From Bathymodiolus brooksi (taxonomy: Eukaryota > Mollusca > Bivalvia > Mytilida > Modiolidae): 64,000 bases of DNA. Location: assembly GCA_963680875.1 (NCBI GenBank), contig OY804590.1:21886640-21950639 (forward strand). Reading direction: 5' to 3'. The position numbers were made by a program, and so were the translations under genes. Of this stretch, positions 24,873-35,860 are shown piece by piece (positions within the stretch are counted from its first letter, which is position 1; every line of letters begins with the position of its first letter). The notes under the pieces were generated by a model. The model ran no database searches, had not been told where the DNA came from, and saw nothing but the letters and a program-made list of their open reading frames with translations.

Positions 24873-27293
24873 GTGCTTGGTGACCTTAATTACAATATGC
24901 AGGACAGAGAAAAATCATCACCACTACAATCAGTATGTGACATATTTGATTATAGTAACTTAGTAAAAAAAGAGACTTGCTTCACTAAAAATGCATCACC
25001 TACCTTAATTGATGTTATACTTACCAACAAACCAAGTCACTGCCAAAATACTACAAACTTTAACTGCGGACTCAGTGATGTGCACAATATAGTATCAACC
25101 CAAATCAAAGGCAGGATACCAAAAATAAATAGAGACTATATTACTTATAGAAGCTATAAAAACTTTGATCATGAAAAGTATGTTGAAGATCTAGAAAAAA
25201 TTGATTATGTAAATATAGGAAATGAATCAGATATAAATTCTACATATGAAATTTTTGAAAAATCTTATCTTGAAGTTGTAAATAAACATATCCCATTGAA
25301 GAAAAGAAAACCAGTTCAAACTCCAGCACCATTTATGAATAAAACCTTAAGAAAAGAAATTTACAAAAAGAGAATGCTCCACAATAAATTTTTGAAAAAT
25401 AGATCTAAAGTAAACTGGGAAAATTATAGAAAGCAAAGAAATCATGTTAATAAAGTTAAAAAGAAATCTATCCAAAACTATTTTTTTGAGAGATGTGTTG
25501 GAGGACCAAAATCATCTGATTTTTGGCCAACTATAAAGCCATTTTTGTCAAAGAAAGGCAGTAGTAGTAATAATCATATCACATTAAGTGAAAATGGTGA
25601 GATTATAAATGATCCAGCAAAGGTATCTGAAGTTTTCAATGACTTTTTCATCAATGTAGCAAAAAATATTGGTAATACAAATGTTATTGTAAATAAAGAG
25701 CATCCTAGTGTATGTATGATCAAAGAAAATAAGCTGATTACTGATGATCTAAATTTTAAACCGGTAAGCTCTAATTTTGTTAGTAAGCAAATAAACAAAT
25801 TGAATATTAAGAAAGCTACAGGTTACGATGGGATATCACCAAAAATACTGAAGCTATCTATGCCTTGTATTGTAGAACCAATTACATTTTTTATTAATAA
25901 GTGTATTGATGTATCAATTTTCCCAGATAAACTCAAGACAGCACAGGTTAGACCGCTCTTCAAGAAGAATAATATTTTAGAGAAAGGAAATTATCGTCCA
26001 GTAAGTGTTTTGCAAACAATATCAAAATTTGTTGAAAGAGCTATTTTTGACCAATTAACAGATTTTTTCAATTTTCATTTTCATCCATCATTATCAGCTT
26101 TTAGGAAAGGTTTCGGATGTCAAACTGCCTTACTAAAAATTATTGAAGACTGGAAAAAAGCTTTGGATGAAAACAAATATATAGCAGCTATCTTAATGGA
26201 TTTATCAAAGGCTTTTGACTGTCTCCCACACGACCTCATTTTATTGAAACTTGAAGCATATGGTCTATCAGAAAAGTCTATAAATTTATTAAACAGCTAT
26301 TTGTCTGGTAGAAAACAATGTGTAAAGGTAACAAATATTTGTAGCTCTTTTAAAACAGTGTATAAAGGTGTGCCACAGGGCTCAATTTTGGGTCCCATTC
26401 TCTTTAATATTTTTATTAATGACATCTTTTATTCTGTTGATTTTAGTACTATATATAATTATGCAGACGACAACACTTTATCTTATGCCGATCATGATCT
26501 AAAAAATGTTATTTCAAAATTAGAGAGTGACAGTCAAAAAATGCTGGATTGGTTTGCAAACAATTTAATGCAAGCTAATCCAGACAAATTCCAAGCTTTG
26601 GCAATAGGCAAGAAAACCTTTAAAGAACAGATTTGCTTTGATTTAAATGGTAGCAAGATAAAGTGTGAAGAACATGTTAAACTTCTTGGTGTTACAATAG
26701 ATTATGAATTAAATTTTGATAAGCATATATCAGAAATTTGTAAAAAATCTGCTCGTCAACTTAATGTTTTGAAAAGAATTGGTAGATATTTAAATAAGCT
26801 AGGTCGACTAACTATTTACTATTCATTTATATTATCCAACTTCAATTATTGTCCTGTAACATGGCATTTTTGCAGTGAGAAAAATACTAAGAAAATGGAA
26901 AAAATTCAAGAAAGGGCACTCAGGTTTATTTATAATGACTATGTTTTAAATTATGAAGAATTACTGGAAAAATCAAAAATGCCATCACTTAAAGTTAGAA
27001 GATTAAGAAGTATAGCAATTGAAACGTTTAAAATTATACATAAAGAAAGCCCTATTTATTTACATGATTTAGTAAATATTAAAAAGCATAATTATTCCTT
27101 TAGATACGAAAACACAGCTGATGTACCATCTGTAAAAACAACAAGGTATGGTCTGAAATCATTCCGTTATTTTTCAACCAAACTATGGAATGAGCTACCA
27201 AACCATATTAGATTAGAACAAAACTTAAATCAATTTTCAAAATTATTGAATACCTGGAATGGTGGCTCATGCCATTGTAGTGCTTGCGTGTAA
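24873..27293 (+). CDS. Non-LTR retrotransposon ORF2 fragment: endonuclease C-end plus reverse transcriptase
   Basis: The frame is open for 806 codons and extends upstream to 24813, so its first codon here is arbitrary and the protein is truncated at the N-terminus. Residues 3-6 (GDLN), TLIDVILTN and GLSDVHN near 68 are the C-terminal part of an APE-type endonuclease, the enzyme that nicks the target. KATGYDGISPKIL (about 313) opens the reverse transcriptase. Next come GNYRPVSVL, LMDLSKAFDCLPHDLILLKL, GVPQGSILGPILFNIFINDI and the catalytic YADD at 530-533. The C-terminus ends CHCSACV, a possible CxCxxC metal-binding motif. No frameshift or stop breaks the remaining ORF, so the copy is probably young, but it lacks most of the endonuclease and cannot be autonomous. 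The clade (Jockey, CR1 or a relative) is not settled from sequence alone. Confidence 0.9.
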   Translation: MLGDLNYNMQDREKSSPLQSVCDIFDYSNLVKKETCFTKNASPTLIDVILTNKPSHCQNTTNFNCGLSDVHNIVSTQIKGRIPKINRDYITYRSYKNFDHEKYVEDLEKIDYVNIGNESDINSTYEIFEKSYLEVVNKHIPLKKRKPVQTPAPFMNKTLRKEIYKKRMLHNKFLKNRSKVNWENYRKQRNHVNKVKKKSIQNYFFERCVGGPKSSDFWPTIKPFLSKKGSSSNNHITLSENGEIINDPAKVSEVFNDFFINVAKNIGNTNVIVNKEHPSVCMIKENKLITDDLNFKPVSSNFVSKQINKLNIKKATGYDGISPKILKLSMPCIVEPITFFINKCIDVSIFPDKLKTAQVRPLFKKNNILEKGNYRPVSVLQTISKFVERAIFDQLTDFFNFHFHPSLSAFRKGFGCQTALLKIIEDWKKALDENKYIAAILMDLSKAFDCLPHDLILLKLEAYGLSEKSINLLNSYLSGRKQCVKVTNICSSFKTVYKGVPQGSILGPILFNIFINDIFYSVDFSTIYNYADDNTLSYADHDLKNVISKLESDSQKMLDWFANNLMQANPDKFQALAIGKKTFKEQICFDLNGSKIKCEEHVKLLGVTIDYELNFDKHISEICKKSARQLNVLKRIGRYLNKLGRLTIYYSFILSNFNYCPVTWHFCSEKNTKKMEKIQERALRFIYNDYVLNYEELLEKSKMPSLKVRRLRSIAIETFKIIHKESPIYLHDLVNIKKHNYSFRYENTADVPSVKTTRYGLKSFRYFSTKLWNELPNHIRLEQNLNQFSKLLNTWNGGSCHCSACV

Positions 27294-27369
27294 ACAGTTT
27301 GTCTTGTTATGCTTTGTGTACTTAGTGCTATATAGTTTTAATAGTTTTAATATTACCCTATCCTGATCT

Positions 27370-27690
27370 GCTATTATGCTCTTAGATTCAGTTCTGATTA
27401 ATTTTATATGAAACTGTATTTATGTATGAATGAGTTTGCTTTTATGTATGTCTATATATGCATGAGCTTATGTGTTATGCTTTTAGATTCAGTTCTGATA
27501 AATTTTATATGTAACTATTTATGTATGCATGAGATTGCTTTTATGTATGTCTATGTATACATGAGCTTATGCTTTTATGCTTTTAGATTCAGTTCTGATT
27601 AATTTTATATGTAACTGTGTTTTATGTATGCATAAGTTTGCTTTTATGTATGACTATGTATACATGAGCTTATGTTTTATACAAATGTCT
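27370..27690 (+). repeat. Tandem repeat in the retrotransposon 3' UTR, three ~110-bp copies
   Basis: TTAGATTCAGTTCTGATTAA recurs near 27383, 27485 and 27583, each followed by TTTTATATG, TTTATGTATG and ATGAGCTTATG blocks. Confidence 0.8.
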
Positions 27691-27870
27691 ATGCATGCAT
27701 GTTGTTTTAGTTGTTTTGCTTTGTGATGTCATGTAATATGTGCTTGTAAAGTTATGTTATACTTGTATGTGCTTTTTATGTAATAGTCGATTCAAAAGCT
27801 CACTAGAGCTTATGTTATGTGTTATAGATATTTCGACTTTAAATAAAACTTATTTGATTTGATTTGATTG

Positions 27871-28390
27871 CTTCAAGCCGAAGTATGGCGAAGAAGCTCT
27901 CGCCGTCTCGGTACAATTATTAGGAACCTATCTATGTTCGATTGTCATGTCACACCTATTCTCTGTAGAAATGCAAGTTTCAATGTGCAATATACATTTA
28001 AAACTTTATACCTTTAAGTTTTATCAATAGAGATTACATGCGAATACATGACCAAGTCATGTTTTGGTTTCCCCTGACAAAATGAAAGTACAGAGTAATT
28101 CTGTGTGTTGTACGTCATCATTTTGAGATGTAAAGCATAAATGTCAAAACACATCGGACTATTTATTTCCGGACATAATAAATTATTTTTTTTTATAGGA
28201 AAGCTGCGGAAAAATAACTCTTTCATGGTCCTTTCTCTCTGGATAAAATAAAGGAATAATTAAAGCACAAAAGTGAAAAACCAAAAATGCGTGCAATCAT
28301 TGTTAAAACTTGAGAATCGCTAAATATAATAATATGCGCTATGAAAATATACAGTTCCACTCAAATCGAGACCGAGCCGGATTGTAGAAA
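27871..28390. other. Intergenic DNA between the retrotransposon and the minisatellite
   Basis: It begins with GCTTCAAGCCGAAGTATGGC, possibly the far side of the retrotransposon's target. No gene or repeat is evident in the rest. Confidence 0.4.
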
Positions 28391-28391
28391 C

Positions 28392-31300
28392 AGAGACAAA
28401 GTCGACATCTTTAACATACATAGGAGTCTATAAATAACATACATAGGGGTCTATGCATAACATACATAGGGGTCTATAGTGGACATCTCTAACATACATA
28501 GGGGTCTAAATAACATACATAGGGGTCTATAGTGGATATCTCTAACATACATAGGAGTCTATAAATAACATACATAGGGGTCTATAGTGGATATCTCTAA
28601 CATACATAGGGGTCTATAAATAACATACATAGGGGTCTATAGTGGATATCTCTAACATACATAGGAGTCTATAGTGGATATCTCTAACATATATAGGGGC
28701 CTATAGTGGATATCTCTAACATACATAGGGGTCTATAGTCGATATCTCTAACATACATAGGGGTCTATAGTCGATATCTCTAACATACATAGGGGTCTAT
28801 AGTCGATATCTCTAACATACATAGGTGTCTATAGTGGATATCTCTAACATACATAGGGGTCTATAAATAACATACATAGGGGTCTATAGTGGATATCTCT
28901 AACATACATAGGGATCTATAGTGGATATCTCTAACATACATAGGAGTCTATAGTGGATATCTCTAACATACATAGGGGTCTATAGTGGATATCTCTAACA
29001 TGCATAGGGGTCTATAAATAACATGCATAGGGGTCTATAGTGGATATCTCTAACATACATAGGGGTCTATAAATAACATACATAGGAATCGATAATGGAT
29101 ATCTCTAACATACATAGGAGCCTATAGTGGATATCTCTAACATACATAGGGGTCTATAGTGGATATCTCTAACATACATAGGGGTCTATAGTGGATATCT
29201 CTAACATACATAGGGGTCTATAGTGGATATCTCTAACATACATAGGGGTCTATAAATAACATACATAGAGGTCTATAAATAACATACATAGGGGTCTATA
29301 GTGGATATCTCTAACATACATAGGAGTCTATAGTGGATATCTCTAACATACATAGGAGCCTATAGTGGATATCTCTAACATACATAGGGGTCTATAGTCG
29401 ATATCTCTAACATACATAGGAGTCTATAAATAACATACATAGGGGTCTATGCATAACATACATAGGGGTCTATAGTGGATATCTCTAACATACATAGGGG
29501 TCTATAGTGGATATCTCTAACATACATAGGGGTCTATAAATAACATACATAGGGGTCTATAAATAACATACATAGGGGTCTATAAATAACATACATAGGG
29601 GTCTATAGTCGATATTTCTAACATACATAGGGGTCTATAGTCGATATCTCTAACATACATAGGAGTCTATAGTGGATATCTCTATGATACATAGGAATCA
29701 ATAGTGGATATCTCTAACATACATAGGAGCCTATAGTGGATATCTCTAACATACATAGGGCCTATAGTGGATATCTCTAACATACATAGGGGCCTATAGT
29801 GGATATCTCTAACATACATAGGGGTCTATAGTCGATATCTCTAACATACATAGGAGTCTATAGTCGAAATCTCTAACATACATAGGAGTCTATACATAGC
29901 ATACATAGGGGTCTATACATAATCGATCAACACAGAGGTAAAGTGGATATCTCTAACATACATAGGGATCTATGCATAACCGATCAACACCTCGGCTTGG
30001 TACAAATACAAAGTCGATATCTCTAACAGACATAGGGGTCTATAGTCGATATCTCTAACATACATAGGAGTCTATACATACACAGGAATCTATGCATAGC
30101 ATACATAGGGGTCTATACATAACCGATCAACACAGAGGTAAAGTGGATATCTCTAACATACATAGGGATCTATGCATAACCGATCAATACCTCGGCCATC
30201 TCCAACATACATAGGGGTCTATACATAACCGATCAACACCTCGGCTATCTCTAACATACATAGGGGTCTATACATACCCGATCAACACCTCGGCTATCTC
30301 TAACATACATAGGGATCTATGCATAACTGATCAACACCTCGGCTATCTCTAACATACATAGGGGTCTATACATAACCGATCAACACAGAGGCTTGGTACA
30401 AATGTCGATATCTCTAACATACATAGGGGTCTATGCATAACTGATCAACACCTCGGCTATCTCTAACATACATAGGGATCTATGCATAACCGATCAACAC
30501 CTCGGCTATCTCTAACATACATAGGGGTCTATACATAACCGATCAACACAGAGGCTTGGTACAAATGTCGATATCTTTAACATACATAGGGGTCTATACA
30601 TAACCGATCAACACAGAGGCTTGGTACAAATGTCGATATCTCTAACATACATAGGAGTCTATGCATAACCGATCAACACAGAGACTTGGTACAAATGTCG
30701 ATATCTCTAACATACATAGGGGTCTATACATAACCGATCAACACAGAGACTTAGTACAAATGTCGATATCTCTAACATACATAGGGGTCTATGCATAACC
30801 GATCAACACCTCGGCTATCTCTAACATACATAGGGGTCTATGCATAACCGATCAACACCTCGGCTATCTCTAACATACATAGGGGTCTATACATAACCGA
30901 TCAACACAGAGGCTTGGTACAACTGTCGATATCTCTAACATACATAGGGATCTATGCATAACCGATCAACACCTCGGCTATCTCTAACATACATAGGGGT
31001 CTATGCATAACCGATCAACACCTCGGCTATCTCTAACATACATAGGGGTCTATACATAACCGATCAACACAGAGGCTTGGTACAAATGTCGATATCTCTA
31101 ACATACATAGGAGTCTATGCATAACCGATCAACACAGAGACTTGGTACAAATGTCGATATCTCTAACATACATAGGGGTCTATACATAACCGATCAACAC
31201 AGAGACTTGGTACAAATGTCGATATCTCTAACATACATAGGGGTCTATGCATAACCGATCAACACCTCGGCTATCTCTAACATACATAGGGGTCTATACA

Positions 31301-31700
31301 TAACCGATCAACACAGAGGCTTGGTACAAATGTCGATATCTCTAACATACATAGGGGTCTATGCATAACCGATCAACACCTCGGCTATCTCTAACATACA
31401 GAGGGGTCTATGCATAACCGATCAACACCTCGGCTATCTCTAACATACATAGGGGTCTATACATAACCGATCAACACAGAGGCTAGGTACAAATGTCGAT
31501 ATCTCTAACATACATAGGGGTCTATACATAACCGATCAACACAGAGGCTTGGTACAAATACAAAGTCGATATCTCTAACATATATAGGGGTCTATGCATA
31601 ACCGATCAACACAGAGGCTTGGTACAAATGTCGATATCTCTAACATACATAGGGGACTATACATAACCGATCAACACCTCGGCTTGGTATAAATACTTCA
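28392..31700. repeat. Modular minisatellite with a constant core and four tail types, 3.3 kb
   Basis: Every unit begins with AACATACATAGGGGTCTATA or a one-base variant. It is followed by one of four tails: AAT (23-bp unit), GTGGATATCTCT (32 bp), CATAACCGATCAACACCTCGG plus GCTATCTCT (about 49 bp), or the same with CACAGAGG and a GCTTGGTACAAATGTCGATA block (about 65 bp). The two short types fill 28413-29930 and the two long types fill 29930-31700. The order within each half is irregular. Confidence 0.9.
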
Positions 31701-31778
31701 GTAAATCCTGACGGAGTTAACTAAGCTATAGTTCGCATAGTTCATGATTTTAGCGGATACATATATGTTTAAATTTAT

Positions 31779-31885
31779 CGACATTTACATTTCAATTCCT
31801 TTGAGTGGTTGTGTAGATAGTAGCTCCGTGCACTGCTTTGCATGTGGGCCTATAATGCTGTTAAGATGGTCCTGGTTGTCCAGAT
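31779..31885 (+). repeat. Dispersed ~100-bp repeat, copy 2
   Basis: CATTTACATTTCAATTCCTT, CGTGCACTGCTTTGCATG and GCCTATAATGCTGTTAAGAT match 22378-22474 in order. Confidence 0.6.
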
Positions 31886-32238
31886 AAGGCCATCTGAAAA
31901 TTATTTTGGTTTTGCATAGAACATAAGTCAATTTCACATGGCTTTGGAACAGCCAATTATCGAGTGAATCAATAGTTTCAGACTAGAATAATTCTAAATC
32001 ACCTTTCTCGTATGGACATATCTAAAAATTGTGTGGACTATCTTTTAGACCTGGCAATTGTCCGGATACCCCTCGAAAAAAATCTGGATCCGCCCATAAT
32101 AGGAATTTCACTGGCAAGGTACAATTTACATGAAATAGCAGTAAAAAGTTAAAAGTTCAATTATCTTTATCAAAGGCTCACGTATCTACCTGTATCTAAA
32201 GCTCGTGCAAATAAATTATATATTTTCCGCCAATGTAC

Positions 32239-32239
<1 letters not shown>
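31886..32239. other. Intergenic DNA without recognised features
   Basis: No gene or repeat could be defined. Confidence 0.4.

Positions 32240-32287
<48 letters not shown>
32240..32287. repeat. (TC)24 microsatellite
   Basis: Forty-eight uninterrupted bases alternate T and C. Confidence 0.98.
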
Positions 32288-32290
<3 letters not shown>

Positions 32291-33159
32291 ATATGTGACA
32301 TCTACTCTATACACTAAGTATATGTTAGTGTTATCAGTTATTAATTTATTTATCATACCTACCTTTTACTCAAATTTCATTCATATACTTTGCTTCAAGC
32401 AAAAAGCAATTCTTATGGGAAGCGTAATGTATTGGTTTTATTTTGGAAAGGATGTAAATGTATTATCCAATCAAAATACTTGATACAACTTTTTCTACTC
32501 ATTTTCATACTAACGGACCCGTTAACTCGACGTTTACGGAGCCGTTTGTGAATACCACTTTAATATTTAGTGGACATACCCGTTAACTTCTCCGTTAACT
32601 TAACGGGTCAGCTAATTAACGGATGCTTTGTGAATAAGTTCCCTGGTGCGACAGCCATGTTGATCCATACCAATTCCACATAAAAATGTAAACTTCATAA
32701 GCGACAATCCAATGATATTTCACGGACAATCCATTTAATTAGGTACAGGTGAGTTCTTTAATCGTGGAGAAAAAAAAATTGTTAAAGAGATTCTCACTAA
32801 TTTAACACTGCCACTTTTCTTTTATTGAACTGCCTGTACCAAGCCAGGAAAGTGAGAGAGAGGTCATGTATTTGCATGTTAGGGGTATCAATTTTACCTC
32901 TTTCTAAGATTTTTCTAGTTTGGATTTTGGAACTGTTTCGGCAGTGTTTTTCCATATTTTATTGACAATGCATGCAAATCCAGGATAACTTCTATTATAC
33001 CCTTTTTGGTATAATGTCTGCTCTACTTAACACGCGTATATAGTAGTCAGAACGAGCTGGTATGCGTATTCGTTGACTGTCTTAATTGTTTTTAATATGG
33101 TACTGTTGATCTTGTAGATCATGATGATGCAAGATACTTTCTTACTATCTTAAAGATGT
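32288..33159. other. Intergenic DNA with a short GTTAACGGGTC-rich patch
   Basis: Between about 32512 and 32625 the motifs ACGGACCCGTTAAC, ACCCGTTAAC, CTCCGTTAAC, TTAACGGGTC and TTAACGGATG recur in both orientations. This may be the remains of a small inverted-repeat element. The rest shows nothing recognisable up to the satellite. Confidence 0.4.
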
Positions 33160-34205
33160 TGTAGCATGGAACGGACTGAAGATGTACTGTGGTAATTGTA
33201 GCATGGAACGGACTGAAGATGTACTGTGGTAATTGTAGCATGGAACGGACTGAAGATGTACTGTGGTAATTGTAGCATGGAACGGACTGAAGATGTACTG
33301 TGGTAATTGTAGCATGGAACGGACTGAAGATGTACTGTGGTAATTGTAGCATGGAACGGACTGAAGATGTACTGTGGTAATTGTAGCATGGAACGGACTG
33401 AAGATGTACTGTGGTAATTGTAGCATGGAACGGACTGAAGATGTACTGTGGTAATTGTAGCATGGAACGGACTGAAGATGTACTGTGGTAATTGTAGCAT
33501 GGAACGGACTGAAGATGTACTGTGGTAATTGTAGCATGGAACGGACTGAAGATGTACTGTGGTAATTGTAGCATGGAACGGACTGAAGATGTACTGTGGT
33601 AATTGTAGCATGGAACGGACTGAAGATGTACTGTGGTAATTGTAGCATGGAACGGACTGAAGATGTACTGTGGTAATTGTAGCATGGAACGGACTGAAGA
33701 TGTACTGTGGTAATTGTAGCATGGAACGGACTGAAGATGTACTGTGGTAATTGTAGCATGGAACGGACTGAAGATGTACTGTGGTAATTGTAGCATGGAA
33801 CGGACTGAAGATGTACTGTGGTAATTGTAGCATGGAACGGACTGAAGATGTACTGTGGTAATTGTAGCATGGAACGGACTGAAGATGTACTGTGGTAATT
33901 GTAGCATGGAACGGACTGAAGATGTACTGTGGTAATTGTAGCATGGAACGGACTGAAGATGTACTGTGGTAATTGTAGCATGGAACGGACTGAAGATGTA
34001 CTGTGGTAATTGTAGCATGGAACGGACTGAAGATTTACTGTGGTAATTGTAGCATGGAACGGACTGAAGATGTACTGTGGTAATTGTAGCATGGAACGGA
34101 CTGAAGATGTACTGTGGTAATTGTAGCATGGAACGGACTGAAGATGTACTGTGGTAATTGTAGCATGGAACGGACTGAAGATGTACTGTGGTAATTGTAG
34201 CATGG
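33160..34205. repeat. Homogenised left-edge block of the 37-bp satellite, ~28 copies
   Basis: Units carry GGAACGGACTGAAGATGTAC in place of GGAACTGAATGAAGGTGTAC, three fixed differences. They are otherwise almost identical: one substitution (AGATTTACTG near 34032) is visible in about 28 units. After about 34205 the units switch to the heterogeneous main type. Confidence 0.93.
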
Positions 34206-35860
34206 AACTGATTGATGGTGCACCGTGATAATTGTAGCATGGAACTGATCGAATGTGTACTGTGGTAATTGTAGCATGGAACTGACTCAAGGTATACTGT
34301 GGTAATTGTAGCATGGAACTGAATGAAGGTGTACTGTGGTAATTGTAGCATGGAGTTGACTGAAGGTGTACCGTGGTAATTGTGGCATGGAACTGAATGA
34401 AGGTGTACTGTGGTAATTGTAGCATGGAACTGAATGAAGGTATACCATGGTAATTGTGGCATGGAACTGAATGAAGGTGTACTGTAGTAATTGTGGCATG
34501 GAGCTGACTGAAGGTGCACTGTGGTAATTGTTGCATGGAACTGAATGACGATGTACTGTTCTAATTGTAGCATGGAACTGAATGAAGGTGTACTGTGGTA
34601 ATTGTTGCATGGGACTGAATGAAGGTGTACTGTGGTAATTGTGGCATGGAACTGACCGAAGGTGTACTATGGTAATTGTAGCATGGAACTGAATGAGGGC
34701 GTACTGTGGTAATTGTAGCATGGAACTGAATGAAGGTGTACTGTGGTAATTGTAGCATGGAACTGAATGAAGGTATACTCTGGTATTGTAGCATGGAACT
34801 GATTGAAGGTGTACTGTGGTAATTATTGCATGGAACTGAATGAAGGTGTACTGTGGTAATTGTAGCATGGAACTGAATGAAGGTATACTGTGGTAATTGT
34901 AGCATGGAACTGAATGAAGGTATAATGTGGTAACTGTAGCATGGAACTGAATGAAGGTGTACTGTGGTAATTGTAGCATGGAACTGACTGAAGGTCTACT
35001 GTGGTAATTGTAACATGGAATTGTATGAAGGTGTACTGTGGTAATTGTAGCATGGAACTGAATGAAGGGGTACTGTGGTAATTGTAGCATGGAACTGAAT
35101 GAAGGTGTACTGTGGTAATTGTTGCATGGAACTGAATGAAGGTGTACTGGGGTAATTGTAACATGGAATTGAATGAAGGTGTACTGTGGTAATTGTAGCA
35201 TGGAACTGAATGAAGGGGTACTGGGGTAATTGCAGCATGGAACTGAATGAAGGTATACTGTGGTAATTGTAGCATGGAACTGAATGAAGGGTACTGTGGT
35301 AATTGTAGCATGGAACTGATCGATGGTGCACCGTGGTAATTGCAGCATGGAACTGATCGAATGTGTACTGTGGTAATTGTAGCATGGAACTGACTCAAGG
35401 TATACTGTGGTAATTGTAGCATGCAACTGAATGAAGATGTACTATGGGAATTGTGGCATGGAGTTGACTGAAGGTGTACCGTGGTAATTGTAGCATGGAT
35501 CGAACTGAATGAAGATGTACTGTAGTAATTGTGGCATGGAACTGAATGAAGGTGTACTGTGGTAATTGTGGCATGGAACTGACTGAAGGAATACTGTGGC
35601 AATTGTGGCATGGAACTGAATGAAGGTGTACTGTGGTAATTGTTGCATGGAACTGAATGAAGGTGTACTGCGGTAATTGTGGCATGGAACTGACTGAAGG
35701 TACACTGTGGTAATTGTGGCATGGAACTGACTGAAGGTGTACTGTGGTAATTGTGGCATGGAACTAAATGAAGGTGTACTGTGGTAATTGTTGCATGGAA
35801 CTGAATGACGATGTACTGTTGTAATTGTAGCATGGAACTGAATGAAGGTATACTGCGGTA

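Larger units (their letters stand above)
24850..27870 (+). mobile_element. 5'-truncated non-LTR retrotransposon (Jockey/CR1-like)
   Basis: The element keeps the end of the endonuclease, the whole reverse transcriptase, a 3' UTR with tandem repeats and a TTTGATTTGATTTGATT tail. The 5' boundary falls near 24850, where homology to the flanking repeat ends. CTTCAAAGC before it and CTTCAAGCC after the tail may be an imperfect target duplication. 5' truncation is usual for target-primed insertion. Confidence 0.82.

Noticed and set aside
28392..31700. CRISPR-like array with a constant core and variable spacers
   Set aside because: The 'spacers' are only four recurring tail types, not unique sequences, and there is no associated gene.
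32205..32483. 92-codon plus-strand frame
   Set aside because: It runs through the TC microsatellite and has no recognisable domain or splice context.
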